Notes: generated by a model from the sequence alone, not told the origin. 55,657 bases of DNA from Chromatiaceae bacterium (GCA_022340805.1 JAJDNF010000021.1:1-55657); one strand, 5' to 3'. Shown: positions 36,418-46,127, counted from the stretch's first letter. Made by a program: numbers and translations.

Positions 36418-38210
36418 GACGCGCTCTCCTGACTGGATGCATATTCGCTGCGCAGGCCGGCGAGGGCCTGATAGACCTCGCTGGCGAATGCGGCGAGCTG
36501 TTCGCTTTCGTCGCTCCGCCAAGTCGACTTGGCGCGCCGTATACGCGCCATCACCGGATGCTCGGCAAGTTCCTGCACCGGGGCTCCGAGCGTGATCAGC
36601 TCCTTACCACGGTCGAACACCTGCATCACCAGTTCCAGCAGCTCGAACTGTTTGTGTGGCGAGCAATATGCATCGGCCTCGTCGAGTGCACTCTGTTGCA
36701 GCACCGCCTCTTTCACCAGCGATGCACCTTCGAGCTCCCAGCGCTGTGCCGAGGACAGTGCCTCCGGGCCGACCAGGTTGACGATGCGCGACAGCTCGGC
36801 GTCCCGCGCCAGCAGGGCGAGTGCCTCGGTGCGGCGCTTGACCCAGGCCCCGCTGATATTCTGCGCCCACCAGCCAGCGGCGACCGCGACGTCCTGCGAG
36901 AAGCTGTCGACCCAGTCCACCGAGGGGTAATGCCGTGCATCGGCCAGCTCCTTGGACAGTGCCCAGAAGGTCCCGATGATCTCCTTGGTGTGGCTGGTGA
37001 CGGGCTCGGAAAAATCGCCGCCCGGCGGCGAGACCGCGCCGATCAGCGTCACCGAGCCGCGCCCGCCGTCCAGCGTCTCGACACGCCCGGCGCGTTCGTA
37101 CGCGGCGGCCAGGCGCGAACCGAGGTAGGCCGGGTAGCCCTCCTCGACGGGCATGTGGCCGAGCCGGCCGGCGACCTCGCGCAATGCCTCGGCCCAGCGC
37201 GAAGTCGAGTCGGCCAGCATCACCACGTCGTAACCCTGGTCGCGAAAATACTCGGCCATCGTCATGCCGACGTAGATCGACGCCTCGCGCGCGACCACCG
37301 GCATGTTCGACGTGTTGGCGACCAACAGGGTGCGTTCCATCATGCCGCGCCCGGTGTTCGGGTCCTGTAGCTGCGGGAAGCTCTCGAGCACGTCGACCAG
37401 TTCGTTGCCGCGCTCGCCGCAGCCGACGTAGATCACGATATCGGCGTTCGACCAGCGCGCCACCTGCTGCTGCACCATGGTCTTGCCCGCGCCGAACGGG
37501 CCGGGCACCGCGCCCTTGCCGCCCTTGAGCAGCGGGAAAAAGGTATCCAGGATGCGCTGTCCGGTGATCAGCGGTTCGACGCCGTGATCACGCTGGGTAT
37601 AGGGCCTTGGCACACGTACCGGCCAGCGGTGAAACAGCTTGAGCTTGTGCACATCGCCGTGTTTGTCGCGCACCCGGGCGATGGTCTTTTCCAGGCAATA
37701 GTCGCCGGCCGGTGCGAGATCGATCAGTTCACCGCGAATCCCGGGCGGCACCAGGATACGATGCTCGATCGTCTCGGTTTCCTGCACGGCGCCCAGTCGT
37801 TCGCCCGGATTGATCGGCGTGCCCGGCTCGAGTCCCTCGCGCGGCACGAAAGCCCACTCGCGGGTGCGATCCAGTGAGTCAATGCGCAGGCCGCGCGGGA
37901 TGTTGTCACCCGCCAGGCCGGCGATCACGTCGAGCGGCCGTTGCACGCCGTCGAAGATCCCCTGCAGCAGTCCGGGGCCGAGCTCTACCGTGAGCGGATG
38001 GCCAAGGCCCTCGACCTCCTCGCCGGGGCGCAGCCCCTCGGTCGACTCGTAGGCCTGCACGATGGCGTCGTCGCCCTCGAGGGCGATGATCTCGCCGACG
38101 ATGTCAAGGCTGCCGATGCGCACCTGTTCGCCGTTGCGTGCGCCCGGCATGTGGATGCGCAGGATCGGTCCATTGATCTCGCGGATATGGCCATTGCGTG
38201 CGTCGCTCAT
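36414..38210 (-). CDS. ntpA: V/A-type ATPase catalytic subunit A
   Basis: A 598-residue catalytic subunit. Walker A is in GPFGAGKTMVQQQVARW. The V/A-type non-homologous insert follows FVPREGLEPGTPINPGERLG. Other marks are YVGCGERGNELVDVLESFPQL, MLADSTSRWAEALREVAGRLGHMPVEEGYPAYLGSRLA and the C-terminal WVDSFSQDVAVAAGWW. Length is normal (about 590). It overlaps both neighbours by four bases. Whether the enzyme makes ATP or pumps ions cannot be told from sequence. Confidence 0.97.
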   Translation of the reverse strand: MSDARNGHIREINGPILRIHMPGARNGEQVRIGSLDIVGEIIALEGDDAIVQAYESTEGLRPGEEVEGLGHPLTVELGPGLLQGIFDGVQRPLDVIAGLAGDNIPRGLRIDSLDRTREWAFVPREGLEPGTPINPGERLGAVQETETIEHRILVPPGIRGELIDLAPAGDYCLEKTIARVRDKHGDVHKLKLFHRWPVRVPRPYTQRDHGVEPLITGQRILDTFFPLLKGGKGAVPGPFGAGKTMVQQQVARWSNADIVIYVGCGERGNELVDVLESFPQLQDPNTGRGMMERTLLVANTSNMPVVAREASIYVGMTMAEYFRDQGYDVVMLADSTSRWAEALREVAGRLGHMPVEEGYPAYLGSRLAAAYERAGRVETLDGGRGSVTLIGAVSPPGGDFSEPVTSHTKEIIGTFWALSKELADARHYPSVDWVDSFSQDVAVAAGWWAQNISGAWVKRRTEALALLARDAELSRIVNLVGPEALSSAQRWELEGASLVKEAVLQQSALDEADAYCSPHKQFELLELVMQVFDRGKELITLGAPVQELAEHPVMARIRRAKSTWRSDESEQLAAFASEVYQALAGLRSEYASSQESAS

Positions 38211-38869
38211 TGCGGACCTCCGCTACGTGCGATGACGTTGATGTCGGCGGGAAACAGCTCATGCAGGATGGCACGCTGGATGCTCGCCTCGAGGCGAGCC
38301 ACGCGGCCCTCGAAGCGATTGTCCACCTGGGCCCGGTTGTCGGTGGTGCGCAACCTGATGCCGCCGCTGCCCCAGGTCGGTTTGTCGGCCAGCTCGATGC
38401 TGCGCTCCGGTGCGGCCTCGGCGATGAATGCGCGCCACTCCGCTGTCAGCCAGGCCAGGTCGTCGACATTGACCTCGGCGGTCAGCTTGCCGGCGGGCAG
38501 CATTTGCGCCGCCTCGCGCACCATCTGCACCAGCCATGCACGGTACGCTGGGCGGTCGCCGCGCAGTGCCTGCATGCGCTGCGCGAGGCGAGCCTGGACG
38601 CTTTGCACAAGCTCCCAGCGCAGCTGGTCGAGGCGCACCTGCATCTTCAGCTCGCTCGCCTGGGTGACGCGCCGGAAGTGTCGCTCTGCCTCCGCCTTGG
38701 CGACCAGCACCTCGCGCTCCTCGGCCAGATGCAGGTGCTCTGCCGCGTCGCGCAGGATATTGTCGCGCTGCCGGCTGGCCTTGTCGTGGAACTCCTGTGC
38801 CAGTTCCTGGGCACGCGCCATGATCGCCTCTTGCAGATCGGCCAGTTGGTTTTGTGCGGACTGACTCAT
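38207..38869 (-). CDS. ntpE: V/A-type ATPase subunit E (peripheral stalk)
   Basis: A 220-residue protein. The N-terminal half is a long charged helix (about 1-105) and the C-terminal globular half has LPAGKLTAEVNVDDLAWLTAEW and a strand-rich end with WGSGGIRLRT and RVARLEASIQRAILHELFP. That layout is the E subunit pattern, forming a peripheral stalk heterodimer with the G/H-like subunit. It is positioned between subunits F and A and overlaps both. Identification rests on layout and position more than on a single motif. Confidence 0.88.
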   Translation of the reverse strand: MSQSAQNQLADLQEAIMARAQELAQEFHDKASRQRDNILRDAAEHLHLAEEREVLVAKAEAERHFRRVTQASELKMQVRLDQLRWELVQSVQARLAQRMQALRGDRPAYRAWLVQMVREAAQMLPAGKLTAEVNVDDLAWLTAEWRAFIAEAAPERSIELADKPTWGSGGIRLRTTDNRAQVDNRFEGRVARLEASIQRAILHELFPADINVIARSGGPQ

Positions 38870-39189
38870 GCGTTTTCTCCATCCAGTCCAAGCAGTTGCT
38901 GGATGCGCTCGTCGATTGAGCTGTGCATCTGCTCGGGGTGCGTGAGGGGCGGCACCTGGGTGAGCAGAATGCGGCCGCCCTCGCGCCGCACCTCGTCGAG
39001 GCGCCGACTGCCCGACTCGGCCAGTGCCTGGTCGATGACCAGGAATGCCGGTGTGCGTGCCGCCTGCAGCCCGTCGATCAATTCATCGAGCTTGGCTACG
39101 TCGGCATCCGGGTAGACCTCGAATCCGGCCAGGCGAAACCCGGTCGCCAGGGCGGCATCGCCGAGGAACAGTTGGCGCGTCTTCTCCAT
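38866..39189 (-). CDS. V/A-type ATPase subunit F
   Basis: A 107-residue protein with a Rossmann-like small domain: LFLGDAALATGFRLAGFEVYPDAD, TPAFLVIDQALAE and GGRILLTQVPPL. These match the rotor subunit F that binds subunit D in the central stalk. The C-terminal helix ends SIDERIQQLLGLDGENA. It overlaps subunit E by four bases and lies nine bases after subunit K. Confidence 0.9.
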   Translation of the reverse strand: MEKTRQLFLGDAALATGFRLAGFEVYPDADVAKLDELIDGLQAARTPAFLVIDQALAESGSRRLDEVRREGGRILLTQVPPLTHPEQMHSSIDERIQQLLGLDGENA

Positions 39190-39198
39190 GCGTCGGCC

Positions 39199-39651
39199 TC
39201 AGACGCGGTTCAACAGCAGAATCGACAATACCAGGCCGTAGATAGCGATACCTTCCGCCAGTCCCAGGTAGACCAGCGTGCGCCCGAACATTTCGGGTTT
39301 TTCTGAAACGGCGGCCAGCGACGCGGCGCCGATCGGGCCAACCGCGAGTCCCGCCCCGACCGTACTGAAGGCCGTCGGCAGCGCGATACCGATGAACGCG
39401 AGACCCATGCCAACAGTGATCTCTGCGTTGCCGCTGATCGCGGCCTCGACGTTTGGCGCGGCCAGCGCGTCGTGCACACCGACAAACGCGAGGACCAGCT
39501 GGGCGCCGAAAAACAGCGCGATGTTGAGGCCGATCGTCGGTTTGAACAGGCGCCGCGCGCGGCTGGCCTCGAGTGGCCGAAAGTGCAGGTAGATGCCGGT
39601 GGCGATCATGCCAAGCAGCGCGACGGTAAGTAGGGCGATGAGGGTCGTCAT
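39199..39651 (-). CDS. ntpK: V/A-type ATPase subunit K (membrane rotor proteolipid)
   Basis: A 150-residue proteolipid with four predicted membrane segments (about 2-22, 38-62, 78-110, 122-147). The second hairpin has GAGLAVGPIGAASLAAVSEKPEMFG and the ion-binding Glu in YLGLAEGIAIYGLV. The first hairpin has lost the usual Gly repeats and has no carboxylate, so one ion site per subunit is expected. This is the V-type duplicated c-subunit layout (Enterococcus NtpK has 156 residues). A Gln in segment 2 (GAQLV) may correspond to a sodium ligand, but ion choice cannot be decided by eye. Confidence 0.92.
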   Translation of the reverse strand: MTTLIALLTVALLGMIATGIYLHFRPLEASRARRLFKPTIGLNIALFFGAQLVLAFVGVHDALAAPNVEAAISGNAEITVGMGLAFIGIALPTAFSTVGAGLAVGPIGAASLAAVSEKPEMFGRTLVYLGLAEGIAIYGLVLSILLLNRV

Positions 39652-39664
39652 GGGTGCTCCTGAG

Positions 39665-41563
39665 TCAGCGGGTTAGGGACCGGCCAACGCGCAGCGGCCG
39701 GAACGGTGTGCCGTCACCGTAAAAGTAGCGAGAAAAGCCTTCGTAGTATTCGAGTCGGAGGGTCTGTATGGTCACGATTGTGCCTTCCAGGACGATGATG
39801 AACACATTGCCCAGCACCAGCGTAATCCAGTGGCCGACCGTGCCCATGCTGTCGGCCAGCGTGAATACCGCCAGCGACAGCGCCACGTGGTTGAGGCTGA
39901 ACGCTGCGACACGCAGGAACGACAGCGAGCTTGCCACATAGCCGTTGACGATCTCGAAGGTTTCGATCAGCGTGGTGAAGATGCGCTCACCGACCGATCC
40001 CTCTGCGGATCGCCACTCGGCGACCACCAGCACCGCCAGCGTCAACAGGATCAGGACCGTCGCGAGGAGCGGGAAGTCGCTGCCCTGGGCGACGTTGACC
40101 AGGCCGCCGAGCAGGGCCAGGTAGAGGATCAGCGAGATCAGTCCCCCCGGTCCGAACAACGCGCCGGCCTGGTCGCCCGACAGCAGCCGGTTGGCGATCG
40201 CGATGACCGAGCCCAGGGTAAGAAAGCCCACACCCCAGATCAGCGCGACGCTGAGCATGTAGATCGGGTCCGACATCGGCGCGATCCATAGCGGTTGAAT
40301 CCAATGCTCGACGCCAAACACACTGCCATACAGCAGGCCGAAGACCATCGACGAGGCCCCGGCCAACGCGAACAGTTGGGTAAAGGCCCCGAGACGGCGA
40401 CGCAGCAGGAAGCCGAGGACCAAGATGACCGCGCCGTGGCCGACATCGCCGAACATCATGCCAAACATCGCGACGAAGGTGATTGCGAACAATATGGTCG
40501 GATCGAACTCGCCGAAGCGCGGCACGCCGTACTGCTGGACCAGTGTGGCGAACGGGCGCAGCAGACCATGGTTCTTTGCCGGCACCGGTACCAGGTGGCG
40601 CTCGTCCGCGCGCGGGGCGCGCGACTGCAACACGAACGGCAAACTGAGGCTGCCCCTGAGCCTGGCCTCCAGCGTGGCCAGTCGACCCGCAGGCACCCAG
40701 CCCTGCAGCGCGGCAAGCGGCCCGCGCGCATGCGCCGCGCCGCGCAGGCTGACATACGGCTCGGCGGCTTCGAGCATCTGCCGGGCGCGCAGCAGCTCGC
40801 GCCGGTTGCTGCTCATCCAGTTGGCGAGCTGGCCGCGCAGTTCGGTCGAGTCGCTGTCGAGTTTCTCGCGACGCGCCTGCATCTCGGTACGCAATGCCTC
40901 GGGGTTGTCGTTGAAGCTCGCCGGGATGACCAGCGGTTGAAACGCCGCGGCATGCAGGACGCTGTCGAGAATTGCGGCATCTTCGTGACGGCCCGCGACC
41001 AGGATGCGCACTGTCTCGCCGTCGCCGGAGACATTCAGCACCAGGTGGCCTGAAAGGGCGAGCACGTCACGCAGTCGGGCGAGGTTGTCAGCCGGCACCG
41101 AGCCGAGTCGCATATCGACATGTTTGTGTTCACCCTGCAGGCGGCTGAGGTCGACGTCCAGGTCGGCAAAGTCCTCGAGCGATTTTTCCAGGTTGTGCAG
41201 TTCGCGTGATTCGTCCTCAAGCTGATGCAGCTTTTCCTCGCAGGGCGCGCACTGCTGCCAGGCGGCGTCCAGCCATTGATCCATCTCGATCAGCTGGTGG
41301 CGGCGCAGCACCAGCACCGGTGTGTCCGGGTCGTCCTTGGGCAGTTCGCCGAGCAGTGCCACCAGACGGTCGAGATGGCCCCAGGCACGGCGGATGCGGG
41401 CGCGAAACGTGGTGCCCGGTATCTCCGGCAGTTCCGACTCGAGCAGCGGGCGTTCGTCCGGGGCGAACGACTCGAGTTCGGCCAGCACGAGGCTGGCGCG
41501 CGGCAGATCCTCGCGCATCAGATTGACGGTGATGTGGCGCATGTCGTAGCCGGCGCGGATCAT
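39665..41563 (-). CDS. ntpI: V/A-type ATPase subunit I (membrane stator, a-like)
   Basis: A 632-residue protein. The N-terminal cytoplasmic half (about 1-340) has long coiled coils; the C-terminal half has about seven or eight membrane segments, starting near FGEFDPTILFAITFVAMFGMMFGDVGHGA, a family hallmark. The C-terminus has SSLSFLRVAAFSLNHVALSLAVFTLAD and LEYYEGFSRYFYGDGTPFRPLR, as in subunit a/I. It forms the ion half-channels next to the K ring. ATG at 41563 overlaps the C subunit stop; ATG at 41542 is an alternative. Confidence 0.93.
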   Translation of the reverse strand: MIRAGYDMRHITVNLMREDLPRASLVLAELESFAPDERPLLESELPEIPGTTFRARIRRAWGHLDRLVALLGELPKDDPDTPVLVLRRHQLIEMDQWLDAAWQQCAPCEEKLHQLEDESRELHNLEKSLEDFADLDVDLSRLQGEHKHVDMRLGSVPADNLARLRDVLALSGHLVLNVSGDGETVRILVAGRHEDAAILDSVLHAAAFQPLVIPASFNDNPEALRTEMQARREKLDSDSTELRGQLANWMSSNRRELLRARQMLEAAEPYVSLRGAAHARGPLAALQGWVPAGRLATLEARLRGSLSLPFVLQSRAPRADERHLVPVPAKNHGLLRPFATLVQQYGVPRFGEFDPTILFAITFVAMFGMMFGDVGHGAVILVLGFLLRRRLGAFTQLFALAGASSMVFGLLYGSVFGVEHWIQPLWIAPMSDPIYMLSVALIWGVGFLTLGSVIAIANRLLSGDQAGALFGPGGLISLILYLALLGGLVNVAQGSDFPLLATVLILLTLAVLVVAEWRSAEGSVGERIFTTLIETFEIVNGYVASSLSFLRVAAFSLNHVALSLAVFTLADSMGTVGHWITLVLGNVFIIVLEGTIVTIQTLRLEYYEGFSRYFYGDGTPFRPLRVGRSLTR

Positions 41564-42594
41564 GCGGCTGCTTCCTGCAGCGGGTTCAGCGCCTCCTGCA
41601 GCAGGTCGTCGGCCAGACCGTGTACGCGCGCATGCAGGATGGCATACAGCGAATTGATCTCGCCGTGGCGCAGTACCAGATAGGCGAGAACGCTGGTGAT
41701 CGCCGACGGGCTGCGGCGCATCGCGCGTCTGGCATAGTCCATCAGGTCGTCGCGCAACGCGGCCTCTATCAGGGTTATCTGCTGTGGGATCGCACGCTGC
41801 CCGAACAGTCCGGCGGGCAACTGCCGGAGCGCATCGTTCAACGTGTCCGTCTGCAGGACCTGTTGCAGCAATGCACGATTCAGCACCCGGCCGCCATCGA
41901 TCGCCAGATACAGGACCTCGCTCGGCTGCAGGCCATAGTTGAAGCGGTAGCGCAGGCTCCAGACCAGGTTGTGACGGTCGACGATGCGGCCGATCAGGTT
42001 CACCGTCTCGGTGCGGTCGTCGCCGCCGAGCTGCTGCGCCCGGTGGATCAGGTCGCTGTAGAATTGCTGGTCCAGCGTGGCATCGAGCAGAAACGGGTCC
42101 GGACGCTCCTCGTAGCGGCGCAGTGCCTGGGTGGCGAGACCCCGATAGCGTGTCTTTTGCAGGTGGCGCAGCAGCTCCGGGACACTGTCCGTGTTGAGCA
42201 GCTCGTCGTGATTGAGGCTCAGGAAGCCGGGCAGCACGAACAGGCTGCGTTCAATCTCCTCGTTCGGCAGCTGGCCGATCTTGCCGCGTACCAGCGCCTT
42301 GATGTTCAGCAGTTCGTAGCGGCTGGCCCACTGTGTCAACAGGCGTCGCTCCGGTCCGCCGAGTGGTCGAAGCAGCGCGCTGAGTTCGTCCAGCCACTTC
42401 TGCATCAGGGTGCGCTCGAAGTTGGCCAGGCGCGCGGCGTCGTTGTTGCCGACGATCGCATCGAAACCGGTGGTCGTGGCCAGCTCCTCAAACGGCAGCT
42501 GCGCCAGTGCCAGCAGTCGCTCCCGGCCGAGCAGGTTGGCGGTCATGATCGCCAAACGGGTGCGCAGGTATGCCTGACCGGCAAGTCTGCTCAC
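41560..42594 (-). CDS. ntpC: V/A-type ATPase subunit C (d-like, AC39 family)
   Basis: A 344-residue helical protein with LAGQAYLRTRLAIMTANLLGRERLLALAQLPFEEL at the N-terminus and SRYELLNIKALVRGKIG in the middle. These are the AC39/subunit C marks; the protein is the funnel that joins the central stalk to the K ring. The C-terminal part repeats the fold, with LVWSLRYRFNYGLQPSEVLYLAIDGG and VLAYLVLRHGEINSLYAIL. It overlaps neighbours on both sides by four bases. Confidence 0.92.
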   Translation of the reverse strand: MSRLAGQAYLRTRLAIMTANLLGRERLLALAQLPFEELATTTGFDAIVGNNDAARLANFERTLMQKWLDELSALLRPLGGPERRLLTQWASRYELLNIKALVRGKIGQLPNEEIERSLFVLPGFLSLNHDELLNTDSVPELLRHLQKTRYRGLATQALRRYEERPDPFLLDATLDQQFYSDLIHRAQQLGGDDRTETVNLIGRIVDRHNLVWSLRYRFNYGLQPSEVLYLAIDGGRVLNRALLQQVLQTDTLNDALRQLPAGLFGQRAIPQQITLIEAALRDDLMDYARRAMRRSPSAITSVLAYLVLRHGEINSLYAILHARVHGLADDLLQEALNPLQEAAA

Positions 42595-42920
42595 GGTTTG
42601 CCCGCGTTGTCTTGGCCGAGCAATGCGCGGAAGCCCGCCTCCACCGCAGTCTCTTCATGCGTCTCGGCCGCGTCGCGCAGTTGGTTGAGCCGCTCCTGGA
42701 AACGGCGTTCCATCTCGGCGACGGTCTGGCTGGCGCGTTGCTCCGACTTTTCCAGGAAGGCGGCATGCAGTTCGGGCGCGCGTGCCTCGAAGCGTTGCTC
42801 CTGCTGGCGCGCCTCGTGCAGGGTTGCCTGCACCAGGCGCTCGCTTTCGGCCTGCGCCTTTTCTACCAGTTCGCTGGCGGCGCTCTCGGTTGCCAACAGG
42901 CGTTGCAGGGTGTCATCCAC
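42591..42920 (-). CDS. V/A-type ATPase G/H-like peripheral stalk subunit
   Basis: A 109-residue, almost wholly coiled-coil protein (LVEKAQAESERLVQATLHEARQQEQRFEARAPEL and so on) with no other fold. The start is GTG at 42920. As first gene of the operon, four bases overlapping subunit C, it is best read as the G/H-like partner of subunit E in the outer stalk. Sequence in this family is too variable for a firm call; position and helix content are the evidence. Confidence 0.75.
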   Translation of the reverse strand: MDDTLQRLLATESAASELVEKAQAESERLVQATLHEARQQEQRFEARAPELHAAFLEKSEQRASQTVAEMERRFQERLNQLRDAAETHEETAVEAGFRALLGQDNAGKP

Positions 42921-43037
42921 GGCCAGGTCACTCTCAGGGGTGCGGAAAGAGATCGGTGCTAAGTCTAATCGGCCAAGCGCGGGCGGGTGCGACAGAACAC
43001 GGCTTTGTTGACCTGAATCATAGCCGAACCGGGGTGC

Positions 43038-43421
43038 TCAAGGTGCATCGTCGGCGAGTATCAGGGCAAGCGCGGCGCGCCGGTCCTCGGCCAGCAGAAT
43101 GTTGTAGGTCCGGCACGCGGCGCTGTTGTGCATGACCTCGAAACCAATGCCCAGATCCATCAGGGCTGCGAACACGCCGGCATCGGGAAACACCTGGGTC
43201 TCGCCGGTGCCGACGATCACGATCTCGGGGCGTCTCTGCAAAATCGGCTGGAAGTGGACGGCGCGTAAAGAGGCTGCCTGGCGCGGCTCCCAGTCCGGCA
43301 GCAGCAGCTTGGGCAGTACGATCATGCTGGTCGTAAAGACCTGATCGCGGATCTGTACGCGACCAGGCTCGTAACTGTTCACGACGTTCACGCCGCTGGC
43401 GTTGTCGAGGGACATCTTCAT
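43038..43421 (-). CDS. DUF498 / Mth938-domain protein
   Basis: A 127-residue protein with SLDNASGVNVVNSYEPGRVQI, a PEIVIVGTGETQVFP turn and GIGFEVMHNSAACRTYNILLAEDRRAALALIL. These are the marks of the Mth938-like family, the fold also present in human NDUFAF3 and AAMDC. Bacterial members have no proven activity. Two adjacent starts (43421 and 43415) are possible. It is divergent from alaC. The ATPase operon begins 117 bases downstream in the same direction. Confidence 0.88.
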   Translation of the reverse strand: MKMSLDNASGVNVVNSYEPGRVQIRDQVFTTSMIVLPKLLLPDWEPRQAASLRAVHFQPILQRRPEIVIVGTGETQVFPDAGVFAALMDLGIGFEVMHNSAACRTYNILLAEDRRAALALILADDAP

Positions 43422-43488
43422 GTGCGGAATCTGCGCTTTCGGGATCTCTGTCGGGTGCCGGTAACTGTAACCTAATCTTCTAATTTCA

Positions 43489-43518
43489 TTGACATTTTAA
43501 ACGTCGTTCCTGTAGCTT
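43489..43518 (+). promoter_or_regulatory. Possible sigma-70 promoter of the alaC-hom-thrC unit
   Basis: A perfect TTGACA (43489-43494) with TAGCTT (43513-43518) after 18 bases. The -35 is strong and the -10 weak. It lies about 44 bases before the alaC GTG. Confidence 0.45.
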
Positions 43519-43561
43519 ACCCGGTTTGATTTCCGCCCCGCAGAGCACCCGAGGTCCCGCT

Positions 43562-44773
43562 GTGTCGTCGCCCGAAATGGAAGATTTCTCCAGAATCAAA
43601 CGCTTGCCGCCGTACGTGTTCGCAATCGTGAACGAGTTGAAGGCGGCCGCACGAGCGCGCGGCGAGGATATCATCGACTTCGGCATGGGCAATCCGGACC
43701 AGCCGACGCCGCAGCACATCGTCGACAAGCTGGTTGAGGCGGCGCAACGCGGCGACACCCATCGCTACTCGGTGTCGCGCGGCATCCCGCGCCTGCGACG
43801 CGCGATCTGCAACTGGTACAGGGATCAGTACGACGTGATCCTGGACCCGGACACCCAGGCGATCGTCACCATCGGTTCGAAGGAAGGCCTGGCGCACCTG
43901 GCGCTTGCCTGCATGGGCCCAGGCGACTCGGTGCTGGTGCCGAATCCGGCCTATCCGATCCATCCTTATGGTTTTATCATCGCCGGCGCGGACGTGCGCC
44001 ACGTGCCGATGACGCCGGAGCACGACTTCTTCGAAGAGCTGCTCAAGGCAATCGAAGAGTCCTGGCCGCGGCCCAAGATGCTGGTGGTCAATTTCCCCGG
44101 TAATCCGACCGCCGAGTGCGTGGATCTGGCATTCTTCGAGCGCATCATCGAGATCGCCAGGGCCAACAATATCTGGGTGATCCACGACCTCGCCTATGCG
44201 GCGATCGCGTTTGACGGCTACAAGGCGCCATCGATTCTGCAGGTGCCGGGCGCGGACGAGATTGCGGTCGAGTTCTACTCGATGTCGAAGACCTACAATA
44301 TGCCCGGCTGGCGGGTCGGCTTCATGCTCGGCAACCAGACCCTGGTCGCGGCGCTGGCGAAGATCAAATCGTACCTCGACTACGGCATGTTCACCCCGAT
44401 CCAGGTGGCCGCGATCGCTGCGCTCGAGGGCCCACAGGACTGTGTTGCGGAGATCCGCGATATGTATCAGCGCCGGCGCGACGTGCTGTGCGAGGGTCTG
44501 AACGCAATGGGCTGGGCGGTCAAGAAACCCAGGGCGACGATGTTCGTCTGGGCGCCGATTCCACAGCCCTACAAGCAGATGGGATCGCTGGAGTTTTCCA
44601 AGAAGCTGCTGCGTGAGGCCCGCGTGGCGGTGTCGCCGGGCATCGGTTTTGGTTCATACGGCGACGATCACGTGCGTTTCGGGCTGATCGAGAACGAACA
44701 CCGCACGCGACAGGCGCTGCGCGGCATCAAGGAGATGCTCCGCCGCGATGGCCTGTTGAAGGTGCCTGCCTGA
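43562..44773 (+). CDS. alaC: Alanine transaminase AlaC
   Basis: A 403-residue class I/II PLP aminotransferase. It aligns closely with E. coli Ala[83 protein letters not shown] (the Lys binds PLP) and [24 protein letters not shown] at 43562 is chosen for GAGG seven bases upstream and for matching the E. coli N-terminus; ATG 43577 and TTG 43526 are alternatives. It makes alanine from pyruvate and glutamate. It leads the unit with hom and thrC, an arrangement common in proteobacteria. Confidence 0.93.
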   Translation: MSSPEMEDFSRIKRLPPYVFAIVNELKAAARARGEDIIDFGMGNPDQPTPQHIVDKLVEAAQRGDTHRYSVSRGIPRLRRAICNWYRDQYDVILDPDTQAIVTIGSKEGLAHLALACMGPGDSVLVPNPAYPIHPYGFIIAGADVRHVPMTPEHDFFEELLKAIEESWPRPKMLVVNFPGNPTAECVDLAFFERIIEIARANNIWVIHDLAYAAIAFDGYKAPSILQVPGADEIAVEFYSMSKTYNMPGWRVGFMLGNQTLVAALAKIKSYLDYGMFTPIQVAAIAALEGPQDCVAEIRDMYQRRRDVLCEGLNAMGWAVKKPRATMFVWAPIPQPYKQMGSLEFSKKLLREARVAVSPGIGFGSYGDDHVRFGLIENEHRTRQALRGIKEMLRRDGLLKVPA

Positions 44774-44812
44774 GTTGTCGCATCGGTATAGCGAGCAAGT
44801 GGAGAAAATGTC

Positions 44813-46123
44813 TTGAAACCTGTCAAAGTCGGCCTGCTGGGCCTTGGCACAGTCGGTGGCGGAACCCTGAACGTACTGGTGAGGAATGCCGCTGAGATTG
44901 CGCGCCGTGCCGGCCGTGAGATCCTGGTCACGCACGCCGCCGCGCGCGAATATCGGGCCGAAGGGCTCGAAGGTCTGGACAAGGTCGAGGTCTGCGACGA
45001 TGCCTTCGCGGTGGTCGACAATCCGGACATCGATATCGTCGTCGAGCTGATCGGTGGCTATTCACCGGCACGCGAGCTGGTTTTGAGGGCCATCGAGAAT
45101 GGCAAGCACGTGGTCACCGCGAACAAGGCCCTGATCGCGTTGCATGGCAACGAGATCTTCGAGGCGGCGCAGAAAAAAGGCGTGACGGTCGCGTTCGAGG
45201 CGGCGGTTGCCGGCGGCATCCCGATCATCAAGGCGCTGCGCGAGGGCCTGGCAGCCAACCATATCGAGTGGATCGCCGGAATCATCAATGGTACCGGTAA
45301 CTTCATTCTCACCGAGATGAAGGACAAGGGCCGCGACTTCGCCGATGTGTTGGCCGAGGCGCAGGCGCTGGGCTATGCCGAGGCCGATCCGACCTTTGAC
45401 GTCGAAGGTATCGACGCCGCGCACAAGCTCACGATCCTCGCCTCGCTGGCGTTCGGCATCCCGCTGCAGTTCGACAAGTGCTACACGGAGGGCATCAGCC
45501 GCATCCAGCCCCAGGACGTAACCTATGCGGAGCAGTTCGGTTATCGCATCAAGCACCTCGGGATTACCCGGCGCACCGAGCGGGGAATCGAGTTGCGCGT
45601 GCATCCGACGCTGATTCCGGAGCGGCGCCTGATCGCCAATGTCGATGGTGTCATGAACGCGGTGCTGGTCAAGGGCGATGCCGTGGGTCCGACCTTGTAT
45701 TACGGCGCCGGTGCCGGCTCGTTGCCGACGGCGTCGGCGGTCGTCGCCGATATCATCGACGTGACGCGTACGCTGACCACCGACCCAGAAAACCGGGTAC
45801 CGCACCTGGCGTTCCAGCCCGGCGAGTTGTCCGACGTCCCGGTATGCCCCATGGACGATGTCGTTACCGCCTATTATCTGCGCATGACCGCGGTGGACCG
45901 CCCCGGTGTGGTGGCGGCAGTCGCCGGTATCCTCAGCGAAGCCGGTATCAGTATCGAGGCGATGCAGCAGAAACAGCCTGCTGAAGGCGAGGTCGAGGTG
46001 CCGTTGGTGATGCTGACCCACCTGGTTCGTGAGCGGCAGATGAATGTCGCGATCGAGAAGATCGAGGCGCTCGATTCCGTGGCGGGCGAGGTGACCCGCA
46101 TCCGCGTCGAACGGCTCAAGTGA
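44813..46123 (+). CDS. hom: Homoserine dehydrogenase
   Basis: A 436-residue enzyme that reduces aspartate semialdehyde to homoserine. The Rossmann domain starts VGLLGLGTVGGGTLNVL. Catalytic-region motifs are VTANKALIALHG, FEAAVAGGIPIIKALREGL, GIINGTGNFILTEM and EADPTFDVEGIDAAHKL. A C-terminal ACT domain (about 350-436) with VDRPGVVAAVAGILSEAGISIEAMQQ suggests feedback control by threonine. The start is TTG at 44813 with GGAG eight bases upstream. It is not fused to aspartokinase. Confidence 0.96.
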   Translation: MKPVKVGLLGLGTVGGGTLNVLVRNAAEIARRAGREILVTHAAAREYRAEGLEGLDKVEVCDDAFAVVDNPDIDIVVELIGGYSPARELVLRAIENGKHVVTANKALIALHGNEIFEAAQKKGVTVAFEAAVAGGIPIIKALREGLAANHIEWIAGIINGTGNFILTEMKDKGRDFADVLAEAQALGYAEADPTFDVEGIDAAHKLTILASLAFGIPLQFDKCYTEGISRIQPQDVTYAEQFGYRIKHLGITRRTERGIELRVHPTLIPERRLIANVDGVMNAVLVKGDAVGPTLYYGAGAGSLPTASAVVADIIDVTRTLTTDPENRVPHLAFQPGELSDVPVCPMDDVVTAYYLRMTAVDRPGVVAAVAGILSEAGISIEAMQQKQPAEGEVEVPLVMLTHLVRERQMNVAIEKIEALDSVAGEVTRIRVERLK

Positions 46124-46127
46124 CGGT

